This document shows, in pieces, positions 9,479 through 17,848 of a stretch of 64,000 bases of DNA. The notes beneath the pieces are model-generated. The model was not told the origin of the DNA and searched no databases. It saw only the letters and a program-made list of their open reading frames with translations. How positions within the stretch are numbered: the first letter of the stretch is position 1; every line of letters begins with the position of its first letter. Source of the stretch: Flavobacteriaceae bacterium (GTDB lineage: Bacteria; Bacteroidota; Bacteroidia; Flavobacteriales; Flavobacteriaceae); the NCBI GenBank assembly GCA_018402135.1, contig JAGYJF010000002.1, positions 658,501 through 722,500 of the forward strand, read 5' to 3'. Made by a program: the position numbers and the translations under genes.

Positions 9479-10843
9479 ATCTACGCAATTTTAGACATAG
9501 AAACTACCGGTGGCAAGTACAATGAAGAAGGCATCACAGAAATAGCCATTTATAAATTTGACGGACACAAAGTTGTGGACCAGTTTATTAGCTTGGTTAA
9601 TCCAGAAAGAGAAATTCAGCCCTTTGTAGTGAATCTTACAGGTATCAATGCTGCCATGTTGAGAAGTGCACCCAAGTTTTATGAAGTTGCCAAACGCATT
9701 GTTGAAATTACCGAAGACTGTATTATTGTGGCCCACAATGCCGAATTTGATTACAGAATTCTAAAAACCGAATTTAACCGATTAGGCTTTGATTTTAAGC
9801 GCAAAGCCTTATGTACGGTTTCATTATCTCAACAACTAATTCCAGAACAAGAATCGTACAGCCTTGGCAAACTGGCACGTGCCCTGGGAATACCTGTGAG
9901 CGACCGGCATCGCGCTAACGGCGACGCTCTAGCCACGGTTCAATTATTTAAAATTTTGTTGAACAAAGACTCTTACAAATCCATTGTTCAAAGCAGCATA
10001 AAAACGGATCAAAAAGAAAAATTACCTTCCAATCTAAAATACATTATTGACGATTTACCTTCAGAAATTGGCGTTTATTACATTCATAATAGCGATGGCG
10101 ATATCATCTATATAGGAAAAAGTAGTAATATAAAAAAACGCATCAACCAGCACTTTACTGGCACCAATTCAAAATCTAAAAAAATACAACTACAAGCTGC
10201 TAAAGTAACCTACGAATTAACGGGTAGCGAACTCATTGCACTTTTAAAAGAAAGTGAAGAAATAAAACGCAACAAACCAATTTTAAATCACGCTTTAAAG
10301 CGTGCAGTTTTTTCACATGGTATTTATTCTAGCGTAAATGAACTCGGCTACATTGAACTTAAAATAAATAACGTCAATAAAAAAGAACAACCCATCACAA
10401 CGTTTGCCAATTATTACAGTTCCAAACAATTTATGAATAGGATTGTGGAGCAATATGAATTGTGTTTAAAACTCACAGGACTTTCTAACACAACAAACGG
10501 TTGTTTTAATTATGATGTAAAATTATGTCATGGTGCATGTTTAAACTTTGAAGCTTCAGAAATTTACAATCAAAGAGTTAAGGATATGATAGCGCGCTAT
10601 AGTTATAATTCACAAAATATGGCCTTAATTGATCGTGGTAGAACTTTTGATGAAAGAAGTGTTATTTTGATTAAAAATGGTGTTTTTAAAGGCATTGGCT
10701 ATATCAACTTGAATTATCAAATCAATAAATTAGAAGTGCTTGAAACCATCATAACCCCTATGCAAAACAATAGAGATACCCAGCACATCATTCAAAGTTA
10801 TATGCGACAGAAAAAGCATTTTAAATTAAAAACTTTTGATTGA
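9479..10843 (+). CDS. DEDDh exonuclease fused to GIY-YIG nuclease domain (non-standard start)
   Basis: Two-nuclease protein resembling DNA polymerase III epsilon/Cho-like repair proteins. Counting from ATC at 9479 (454 aa), the exonuclease domain has D6-x-E8 (LDIETTGG), D91 (HNAEFDY) and H144/D149 (HRANGDA), the full DEDDh set. A GIY-YIG domain follows (GVYYI about 198-202, YIG about 211-213), then a UvrC/Cho-like C-terminal region. The in-frame stop at 9440-9442 and first ATG/GTG/TTG at 9575 (GTG) leave no standard start before the catalytic DIE. I placed the start at ATC 9479 because family members usually begin just before YAILDIETTGG; this position is inferred. Confidence 0.8.
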   Translation: MYAILDIETTGGKYNEEGITEIAIYKFDGHKVVDQFISLVNPEREIQPFVVNLTGINAAMLRSAPKFYEVAKRIVEITEDCIIVAHNAEFDYRILKTEFNRLGFDFKRKALCTVSLSQQLIPEQESYSLGKLARALGIPVSDRHRANGDALATVQLFKILLNKDSYKSIVQSSIKTDQKEKLPSNLKYIIDDLPSEIGVYYIHNSDGDIIYIGKSSNIKKRINQHFTGTNSKSKKIQLQAAKVTYELTGSELIALLKESEEIKRNKPILNHALKRAVFSHGIYSSVNELGYIELKINNVNKKEQPITTFANYYSSKQFMNRIVEQYELCLKLTGLSNTTNGCFNYDVKLCHGACLNFEASEIYNQRVKDMIARYSYNSQNMALIDRGRTFDERSVILIKNGVFKGIGYINLNYQINKLEVLETIITPMQNNRDTQHIIQSYMRQKKHFKLKTFD

Positions 10844-10933
10844 TAACGAAGGGTTTTGAAGCACTTGTATCAGATTATTACGATATTAATCTATCATTGT
10901 TTATATTTACATAAGTAATTATTCATTTAAAGT

Positions 10934-11767
10934 ATGAGTAGCACAACTGCAAGACCAGGCTGGAGAGCAAAAATTCATGAGGTTATCTACGGAACACACA
11001 CGCCTGCTGGTAAATTATTTGATGTCGTCTTATTAATTGCTATCGTTTTCAGTATTATTATTGTGATGCTGGAAAGTGTTCAATCTTTTGATAGTAAGTA
11101 TCACGATTTTTTTAATATTTCCGAATGGATCATTACCATTCTATTTACAATCGAGTACATACTTCGTATCATTTGTGTTACCAAACCTAAACGCTATATT
11201 TTAAGCTTTTACGGTATCGTTGATTTATTATCCACCATTCCAAAATATCTGGCACTTTTTATAATGGAATCTCAGTTCTTAACAGTATTTAGAGCTTTAC
11301 GATTACTTCGTGTGTTTAGAATTTTAAAACTCATTCGATTTGTTGGAGAGGCAAATAACCTAACACGAGCCCTTAAGCAAAGTCGATCTAAAATTTTTAT
11401 ATTTATCTTTTTCATCTTTATTATATCGATAATTTTAGGGACCATTATGTATTTAATTGAAGGACCCGATAATGGCTTTAAAAGTATTCCTCAAAGCATT
11501 TATTGGTGTATTGTTACATTAACTACTGTAGGTTTTGGCGACATCACACCACAAACCCCTTTGGGTCAAATGTTAGCCACCTTAATTATGATCATAGGTT
11601 ATGGCATTATTGCTGTTCCAACAGGTATTATTTCAGCAGAATACGTTTCTTCCAACAAAAACATCGCACCAAATCATGGTGAAGCATGTAAATCTTGTGG
11701 AACTGACATCATTATCTCCGATTCAAATTATTGTAGAAAATGTGGTGAAAAGATAATAAATGGCTAA
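10934..11767 (+). CDS. Voltage-gated potassium channel with C-terminal zinc ribbon
   Basis: Six-transmembrane ion channel of 277 aa. The S4 voltage sensor has regularly spaced Arg/Lys residues between about 120 and 135 (FRALRLLRVFRILKLIR), and the pore holds the K+ selectivity filter TVGFGD at 198-203. After S6 comes a short cytoplasmic tail with four cysteines (252, 255, 267, 270) arranged CxxC-x11-CxxC, a zinc-ribbon-like unit. The 3' end overlaps the miaA start by eight bases, so the two genes are translationally linked. The ligand or role of the zinc ribbon is unknown. Confidence 0.92.
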   Translation: MSSTTARPGWRAKIHEVIYGTHTPAGKLFDVVLLIAIVFSIIIVMLESVQSFDSKYHDFFNISEWIITILFTIEYILRIICVTKPKRYILSFYGIVDLLSTIPKYLALFIMESQFLTVFRALRLLRVFRILKLIRFVGEANNLTRALKQSRSKIFIFIFFIFIISIILGTIMYLIEGPDNGFKSIPQSIYWCIVTLTTVGFGDITPQTPLGQMLATLIMIIGYGIIAVPTGIISAEYVSSNKNIAPNHGEACKSCGTDIIISDSNYCRKCGEKIING

Positions 11768-12668
11768 TTTCTTAATATGTATTGTTGGTCCAACAGCCAT
11801 AGGAAAAACCGCCTTAAGTATTAAGCTTGCACAATATTTTAATACTGAAATTATTTCGGCAGATTCCAGGCAATTTTTCAAAGAAATGTCTATTGGAACC
11901 GCAGCACCATCACCCGATGAATTGGCATCTGCAAAGCATCATTTTATTCATCATAAATCTATAGATGACAACTACAATGTTGGTGCTTTTGAAAAAGATG
12001 TCATTTCATTACTAGATGAAAAATTTAAAGAAAATTCCATTATGATTATGGTTGGTGGCTCTGGATTATATTTAGACGCTGTGACAAAAGGCCTCGACGA
12101 TTTTCCTGACATCGATCCTCATATAAGAGTTGAATTAAATCAAAAGCTCGAAAATCAAGGTTTAGAAAGCTTACAAAAACAGCTTGAAATTCTTGATAAA
12201 ACTTCATTCGACCAAATATCAATTGATAATCCGCATCGCGTGATTCGCGCTTTAGAAATTTGTATGGGTGCAGGAAAGCCCTATTCTTCATTTTTGAAAG
12301 CTTCCAATACCAAAAGAGATTTTGATATAATAAAAATCGGACTTACCGCTGAAAGAGATGATATTTACCATCGCATCAACCAACGTGTTGATGCGATGGT
12401 TGCGGCAGGATTAGTTGAAGAAGCGACTTGTTTGTTTCCTTTCAAAGATTTAAATGCCTTAAATACGGTTGGCTATAAAGAAATTTTCGGTTTTTTAGAA
12501 GGTGCATATAGTTTAGACTTTGCCATTTCTGAGATTAAAAAAAATAGCCGAAGGTTTGCAAAGCGGCAACTTACTTGGTTTAGAAAAGATGACAGTATTA
12601 AATGGTTTCATTATGAGACTTCAACCGAAGACATTATTACACATATTAAAAATAAAACCACCAAATAA
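11760..12668 (+). CDS. miaA: tRNA dimethylallyltransferase MiaA
   Basis: Transfers a dimethylallyl group to the N6 of A37 in tRNAs that read codons starting with U, the first step of the ms2i6A modification. The 302-residue protein has the P-loop GPTAIGKT (10-17), the catalytic ADSRQFFKEMSIGTAAPS stretch, and NTVGYKEIF and RRFAKRQLTWFR near the C-terminus, all typical. Its ATG lies within the end of the ion channel gene. A strong bidirectional terminator follows nine bases after the stop. Confidence 0.96.
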   Translation: MANFLICIVGPTAIGKTALSIKLAQYFNTEIISADSRQFFKEMSIGTAAPSPDELASAKHHFIHHKSIDDNYNVGAFEKDVISLLDEKFKENSIMIMVGGSGLYLDAVTKGLDDFPDIDPHIRVELNQKLENQGLESLQKQLEILDKTSFDQISIDNPHRVIRALEICMGAGKPYSSFLKASNTKRDFDIIKIGLTAERDDIYHRINQRVDAMVAAGLVEEATCLFPFKDLNALNTVGYKEIFGFLEGAYSLDFAISEIKKNSRRFAKRQLTWFRKDDSIKWFHYETSTEDIITHIKNKTTK

Positions 12669-12676
12669 GCCATAAA

Positions 12677-12702
12677 AAAATCCGATTTTTCAATCGGATT
12701 TT
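12677..12702. terminator. Bidirectional terminator between miaA and the response regulator
   Basis: A perfect 11-base stem: AAAATCCGATT (12677-12687) and AATCGGATTTT (12692-12702) around a four-base loop. A-rich on one side and T-rich on the other, it can end both convergent transcripts. Confidence 0.85.
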
Positions 12703-12722
12703 CAAACTTCTTATAACTATAT

Positions 12723-13430
12723 TTAATCTTTGTTGATAACCAATCTAAATCCTTCGCCGTGAATGTTTAGGATTTCGACGTTTGGATCTAATTTTAAATA
12801 CTTTCGCAACTTAGCTATATAAACATCCATACTTCTAGAAGTAAAGTAATTGTCATCTCTCCAGATTTTGGTTAAGGCTAATTCCCGCGGCATTAAATCG
12901 TTTTCATGTAAGGCCAACAGGCGTAACAAATCATTTTCTTTAGGTGATAACTTAATAGGATCTTTACCGTCAAACTTTAGAAAACGCAATTTTGAATTTA
13001 AATCAAATCTTCCTATTTTGAATTCAAATTGTTTGCTATCAGCCACTGTGTCCGTAGCCTTTCTTTGAATAATTGCTTTAATTTTCATAAGCAATACTTC
13101 ACTGTCAAAAGGTTTGTTTAGATAATCATCTGCGCCAACTTTATAGCCTTTAAGCACATCGTCTTTCATAGCTTTGGCCGTAAGAAAGATAATTGGCACA
13201 TCGGCATTTTTCTCTCTAATTTCTTTTGCCAAAGTAAAGCCATCTTTATAAGGCATCATCACATCTAGTATGCATAAATCGAAATCGTCTTTTTTAAACT
13301 TTTCAAATCCTTCCATACCGTTTTTAGCATGAACTACATCGTAGTTATTCATGTTTAGATAGTCTTTAAGTACGGTTCCAAAATTTGGATCGTCTTCTAC
13401 CAGTAAAATTCTCTTATTCAGTTCTTCCAT
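12723..13430 (-). CDS. OmpR-family response regulator (RprY type)
   Basis: Two-component transcription regulator, 235 aa. The receiver domain (1-120) has the acidic pair VEDD (11-14), the phosphoacceptor D56 in ILDVMMP, T in FLTAK and K106 in NKPF. The C-terminal winged-helix domain (about 135-235) matches OmpR/PhoB DNA-binding domains (LSPKENDLLRLL, SMDVYIAKLRKYL). It follows its partner histidine kinase by five bases, so the pair is cotranscribed. Similar kinase/regulator pairs in Bacteroidota are called RprX/RprY; the signal is unknown. Confidence 0.93.
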   Translation of the reverse strand: MEELNKRILLVEDDPNFGTVLKDYLNMNNYDVVHAKNGMEGFEKFKKDDFDLCILDVMMPYKDGFTLAKEIREKNADVPIIFLTAKAMKDDVLKGYKVGADDYLNKPFDSEVLLMKIKAIIQRKATDTVADSKQFEFKIGRFDLNSKLRFLKFDGKDPIKLSPKENDLLRLLALHENDLMPRELALTKIWRDDNYFTSRSMDVYIAKLRKYLKLDPNVEILNIHGEGFRLVINKD

Positions 13431-13435
13431 AATTT

Positions 13436-15007
13436 TTATGATATTAGTGGCAGTTTTATTGTAAAGATACTACCTTTTCCTTTTTCGCTTTCAACAGATA
13501 CGTGACCTTGGTGATCTTCCACCATTCTTTTAACATAGGCTAAACCTAATCCATGTCCTTTTACGTTGTGTACATTTCCTGTGTGTTCTCTGTAAAACTT
13601 TTCAAACACTCGTTTCTGCACAATTTTTGTCATGCCAGCACCTTTATCGGCGATTCTTAAAAGAATATTATTACCTACATTTTCCGTATAAATATCAATT
13701 TCCGGCTCGCCTTCGGTGTATTTAATGGCATTGTCTAATATATTAACTATAACATTGGTAAAATGTGTGTCGTTTGCTAAAACTGACGATTTTGAGGCGT
13801 TTAAATGTAACTTAACGTAACCGTTCCTATCTTCAACAATTAATTCTACATGTGCTACTGCGGCCTCTATCAGTTCATGAAGCTTAACGCGTTCTTTACT
13901 GATATTTAATTCATTTTTTTCTAATTTAGATATTCGCAACACGTTTTCTACTTGAGCATGCATACGCTTGTTCTCTTCCTTTATCATTCCCAAATAACGC
14001 AAAACCTTTTCTTTATCATCAATAATTTTTGGGTTTCTAATGGCATCTAAAGCAAGATTAATGGTTGCGATAGGCGTTTTAAACTCATGGGTCATATTAT
14101 TGATAAAGTCTGTTTTTATTTGTGAAATCTGCCGTTGTTTTATCAACTGATAAATAGCGTTTGAATACGCAACTATAATAATAGTGGTAAACAAAATTGA
14201 AAGCGCTATTAACCACAATATATTCGAAAACAAAAACTTTGTACGCTCCGGAAAATTGACGAATAACTTATAATTACTTTGGTTATTATTATCTAGAAAT
14301 ATGGGAACTCCATAATTTGAAGTTGCATTCATTTCGAAATTTACCGATTGAACTTTGGTAGCCAAATCCCGATCATAAATTGCGAATTCAAAATCAATAC
14401 CGATACCTTCAGCTTTGAGCTCGTTAGATAATAATTCTCTTACATAATCCTTTTCAATTCTTTTGTAAATTGGAAAGTTTTTATAGTAATCTCTGTATCC
14501 TTGTTCTAATAATTTTCTTTGAATTTCATCTAAAGTTGAATACTCAATAATCGTTTCTTCAGGTTTAATACTGTGATTACCGTCCAAGGAGTTTTCATTA
14601 AAAACCATGGTTTCACGACGGTTAAACAAACGACTAACACTAATGCTGTCTATACCTATTTCAAAGAACAATGAGGGTACTTTAAAACTCTCCTCGGAAA
14701 TTATATTCCTGTAAACGGTTGTTTCATTTCTGTCTTCATCTCTAAACTTAACCAGCATTTCTCTTAGTCTAATAGAATCGGACTCACCTCCAGATTTTAT
14801 CAAATCACTAATTTTAGAATAGTAGTATTCAAATTCCTTATCTTCTATAGCTTTCGAAACAACACTTAAAGAACGTTTTACGTTTAGAGTAAATTGTTTT
14901 TCTTCGTTGTCTAAACTATTATCTATAAAAAATGCTTGTACAAAGATAATCCCGATGAGCGATAGGCTCATCAAAATAACCAACATGATGAAAAACTTCT
15001 TACCCAC
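13436..15007 (-). CDS. Sensor histidine kinase (RprX type)
   Basis: Membrane sensor kinase of 523 aa. A first transmembrane helix (about 7-28) and a second (about 262-283) flank a roughly 230-residue periplasmic domain. The cytoplasmic part has the phosphoacceptor H307 in THEFKTPIA and an ATPase domain with the N box (NILDNAIKYTEG), G1 (DKGAGM) and G2 (GHGLGLAYV). It precedes its response regulator gene and follows coaE in the same direction. The periplasmic domain has no motif I recognise, so the stimulus is not known. Confidence 0.93.
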   Translation of the reverse strand: MGKKFFIMLVILMSLSLIGIIFVQAFFIDNSLDNEEKQFTLNVKRSLSVVSKAIEDKEFEYYYSKISDLIKSGGESDSIRLREMLVKFRDEDRNETTVYRNIISEESFKVPSLFFEIGIDSISVSRLFNRRETMVFNENSLDGNHSIKPEETIIEYSTLDEIQRKLLEQGYRDYYKNFPIYKRIEKDYVRELLSNELKAEGIGIDFEFAIYDRDLATKVQSVNFEMNATSNYGVPIFLDNNNQSNYKLFVNFPERTKFLFSNILWLIALSILFTTIIIVAYSNAIYQLIKQRQISQIKTDFINNMTHEFKTPIATINLALDAIRNPKIIDDKEKVLRYLGMIKEENKRMHAQVENVLRISKLEKNELNISKERVKLHELIEAAVAHVELIVEDRNGYVKLHLNASKSSVLANDTHFTNVIVNILDNAIKYTEGEPEIDIYTENVGNNILLRIADKGAGMTKIVQKRVFEKFYREHTGNVHNVKGHGLGLAYVKRMVEDHQGHVSVESEKGKGSIFTIKLPLIS

Positions 15008-15086
15008 TGTTCAAAGTTAGTATTTTAACATTTAGAGATTTGACCATTTAACCTTACATTAACACAAATGTTAAAATTTGTTGGTT

Positions 15087-15671
15087 TCAGCACTTCTTTA
15101 AGATTTTGGAATGAATTTCAGCAACTTGTATTTTGGTTTGCTCTAGGTCATTATTGAAAATCACATAATCTGATTTTGAAACTTTCACTTCTTCTGGAAG
15201 CTGATTTTTTATAACAGACATTACCTTTTTACGATTGCTCCCATCGCGCTTTATTACGCGATTAATTCTGGTTTCAGTATCGGCAGTTACTGTTATAATT
15301 AAGTCGTATTGTGATTGTAAATTATTTTCGAAAATTATGGCTGCTTCTTTTAATATAAAAGGTGCATTTTGCTTTTTAAACCAACGCTCAAAATGGGTTT
15401 TGACCTTTGGATGTACTATGGCGTTGATTTGACTGAGAAGGGCTTTATTTTTAAAAATTTGTGAAGAAATGTAAGACTTATTAAGACCCTTTTCGGTGTA
15501 AGACGATTCACCTAACAACGCTATGAGTTTTTTTCTGATGACTTTAGAAGAATTCATCAGTTTCTTAGCTTCATGGTCGGCTATATAAACGGGAATCCCA
15601 AAAGACTTAAACATCTTAGCAACTGTAGTTTTTCCGCTTCCAATGCCACCTGTAATACCTACTACTTTCAT
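15087..15671 (-). CDS. coaE: Dephospho-CoA kinase
   Basis: Last step of coenzyme A synthesis: phosphorylates the 3'-hydroxyl of dephospho-CoA. The 194-residue protein has the P-loop GGIGSGKTT (8-16), the conserved AIVHPKV segment and a RDGSNRKK lid. It sits within the leftward series GT2-YbbR-coaE-kinase-regulator, an order I know from other Flavobacteriaceae. The 79-base gap to the kinase contains no clear -7 box, so cotranscription is plausible. Confidence 0.95.
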   Translation of the reverse strand: MKVVGITGGIGSGKTTVAKMFKSFGIPVYIADHEAKKLMNSSKVIRKKLIALLGESSYTEKGLNKSYISSQIFKNKALLSQINAIVHPKVKTHFERWFKKQNAPFILKEAAIIFENNLQSQYDLIITVTADTETRINRVIKRDGSNRKKVMSVIKNQLPEEVKVSKSDYVIFNNDLEQTKIQVAEIHSKILKKC

Positions 15672-15793
15672 ATATAATATCTATCATTATTCATTGCGTC
15701 GGTCTTCTAAGAAAATATTATAATTCACACACTAACAAAAGTTTATAAATGACTTTGTTGTTATGAAGGCAATTCATTTTCATCGTCAAGTAA

Positions 15794-16756
15794 TTATTCT
15801 ATTATAATAAATTCAACCTCTTTCAACCTTATCCTTGGATTTCTGACGACTCTAGGTGATTTAAAGAGGATTGGCTTTATAGTTGTTATATTTTTATTAA
15901 TTACTTGATTATAATCACAAACCACTTCAAACATTTCAGGAATTATGCGCGCTGCATCTTTCAACGCCACTTCATATAAAACGTCTGCTGTTTTTGGAAA
16001 ATAATTAATCTTCACATCTTGAGGTAAGCCCATAATATCAATAGGAACAGACACCATATTTTCAGTATATTTTTCTACTTCTGCTGATATACTAATCTGT
16101 GATTGAGATAGTTTAATTTGTGACGCCTGATTTAAGCTTAAATTAACTTTCACATTTATATTGTTTTTTATTTCATCTAAAGATATTAAGCTCGTTTCAA
16201 TAAAATTAACCCCACCAACCGCTTTAGATGCTCCAATTATGGTAACACTGTCTGGCTTCAAAACGATAGAATCATACAGGTTGTAACCTGGCATAAAATT
16301 AAATTTCCTATTTAACTTAACAGGCACCACTTTTGAAATCAGTTTTGAAAATGGTATTGTTATACTGTCTGGTTTTACGGATTCAATCACAACATTAGAA
16401 CCTAACTTTTGAGTGATCAAATATTTTATATTTGACGAAGCACTGTATGCAAGATTTCCATCCACTGAAAAAACAGTCTCAAAATCTAAACTTAAATTTT
16501 GAGGATTTAATAAATGTGCGAGATAATTAAATCCGAAAGTACTAACGGTTGCCGATACAGGTAAAATACTGTCTTGATCGATGTAAATGTCATTTGGTAC
16601 ATTTACCAATTCAACTTTTAGATTTAATGTTTCAGTATATTTTTTTGACAACTTTGTGAAAATCAAAAAAACAAATGCCAAAAGCAGGAAAAATCCGAAA
16701 CTTTTAAATTTAATCTTGCTAACAATAGTATTAAAATAGTTTTTTTGTTTATTCAT
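15794..16756 (-). CDS. YbbR-like domain protein
   Basis: A 320-residue protein with one N-terminal membrane helix (about 20-36) and a periplasmic part that looks like consecutive YbbR-type beta domains, with recurring segments ending in a PDSI/PDSVTI and VSVPIDI pattern. YbbR repeats are found in envelope proteins; the role is poorly known, though in Firmicutes the YbbR homologue CdaR regulates a diadenylate cyclase. No cyclase gene is adjacent here. Its start overlaps the end of the upstream glycosyltransferase gene by eight bases. Confidence 0.82.
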   Translation of the reverse strand: MNKQKNYFNTIVSKIKFKSFGFFLLLAFVFLIFTKLSKKYTETLNLKVELVNVPNDIYIDQDSILPVSATVSTFGFNYLAHLLNPQNLSLDFETVFSVDGNLAYSASSNIKYLITQKLGSNVVIESVKPDSITIPFSKLISKVVPVKLNRKFNFMPGYNLYDSIVLKPDSVTIIGASKAVGGVNFIETSLISLDEIKNNINVKVNLSLNQASQIKLSQSQISISAEVEKYTENMVSVPIDIMGLPQDVKINYFPKTADVLYEVALKDAARIIPEMFEVVCDYNQVINKNITTIKPILFKSPRVVRNPRIRLKEVEFIIIE

Positions 16757-17762
16757 TTATCTTATAAAATAATTCGGGAAATTGCTGTTCTGGTGCTTTG
16801 TTAAAAATACGTATTAATACTGTGGATTTCAAAAATCCATAGCCGTAACCAAAAAATTGAACACCTATGGCCAGTAATCCAAAAATAGCTATTTTCAAAC
16901 TTTGCTCTTTAACTAAAGCCAGTACAAATGCCGTTATAAAATACAATAAATAAGCTACAATAAAGATATAAAAACCATTTATTGTTAACAACAACGACAC
17001 GAAAAGCCCCAGACAAAACAAACTCGGAAACCAAAAAACCAAGCTTTGATGTCTAGGGTAGCGCTTATTAAGAATTGGTCGTACCAAACCAAATTTATAC
17101 ACTTGTTTATAAAATTTACGCCATGATATTCGGCGTTTATGATATACATAGGCATCTCGAAATAAAGCTGTTTTAAAGCCCAGTTTCCAAAGTCTGATTG
17201 ATAAATCGGGGTCTTCACCAGGATGGATGTTACCAAATCCATTAGATGCTTCAAAGGCTAATTTAGACAACCCCATGTTAAAGCTTCTAGGTTGAAAAGC
17301 ATTTAGCTGCTTTTTACTTCCTCTAATGCCACCGGTTGCAATAAATGACGTCATGGCAAAATTAATGGCTTTCTGCAATGCTGAAAATGAGGCGTGCGCT
17401 GCGTCTGGACCGCCAAAACAATCAACATAATTATCTTGAAGCCCTTTGTTTACTTCTACCAAATAGTTAGCTGGCAACAAACAGTCTGAATCCAAAATGA
17501 TAAAATAATTGCCTTTGGCACGTTTCATTCCATAATTTCTGGAATCACCAGGGCCAGAATTTTCTTTAAAAAAGTAACTGATATTTAATAAATGTAAAAA
17601 TTGATCCACTACTGTTATTGAAGATTCATTTGAGCCATCTTCAATAATTACTACTTCAAAATTAAAGTTGCCAGAAAGTTGCGTGATACTATACAGAAGC
17701 TCTTCAACTTCTGTAGGTCTGTTATAGACTGGGATTATAAATGAAAAATTTAGCGGATTCAT
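16749..17762 (-). CDS. Family 2 glycosyltransferase with C-terminal membrane helices
   Basis: A 337-residue GT2 enzyme. It begins FSFIIPVYNRPTEVEELL, has the acidic metal-binding motif DSDC, the GPGDSRNYG loop typical of GT2 chondroitin-synthase-like transferases, and GEDPDLSIRLW (ED acceptor motif). Two or three hydrophobic helices near residues 240-310 anchor it. The frame is open to TTG at 17771, but ATG at 17762 is preferred because a -7 box occupies 17769-17776. The box leaves only six bases before the ATG, so the mRNA may be nearly leaderless. Confidence 0.88.
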   Translation of the reverse strand: MNPLNFSFIIPVYNRPTEVEELLYSITQLSGNFNFEVVIIEDGSNESSITVVDQFLHLLNISYFFKENSGPGDSRNYGMKRAKGNYFIILDSDCLLPANYLVEVNKGLQDNYVDCFGGPDAAHASFSALQKAINFAMTSFIATGGIRGSKKQLNAFQPRSFNMGLSKLAFEASNGFGNIHPGEDPDLSIRLWKLGFKTALFRDAYVYHKRRISWRKFYKQVYKFGLVRPILNKRYPRHQSLVFWFPSLFCLGLFVSLLLTINGFYIFIVAYLLYFITAFVLALVKEQSLKIAIFGLLAIGVQFFGYGYGFLKSTVLIRIFNKAPEQQFPELFYKINE

Positions 17763-17768
17763 ACTTGA

Positions 17769-17776
17769 CAAAAGTA
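17769..17776 (-). promoter_or_regulatory. -7 box immediately before the GT2 gene
   Basis: Reads TACTTTTG on the minus strand, an exact TAnnTTTG match that ends six bases before the ATG at 17762. The predicted transcript start falls on or next to the start codon. Confidence 0.5.
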
Positions 17777-17790
17777 GGTAAACTAAATAA

Positions 17791-17824
17791 AAAACCCGCC
17801 AATCAAAAATGATTGGTGGGTTTT
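17791..17824. terminator. Terminator between the T9SS protein gene and the GT2 gene
   Basis: AAAACCCGCCAATCA (17791-17805) pairs with TGATTGGTGGGTTTT (17810-17824), with one G-T wobble and a short A-rich loop. It stands between two leftward genes and separates the secreted-protein transcript from the GT2 unit. Confidence 0.85.
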
Positions 17825-17848
17825 AAAATAAACTAATAATTTTTAGTC

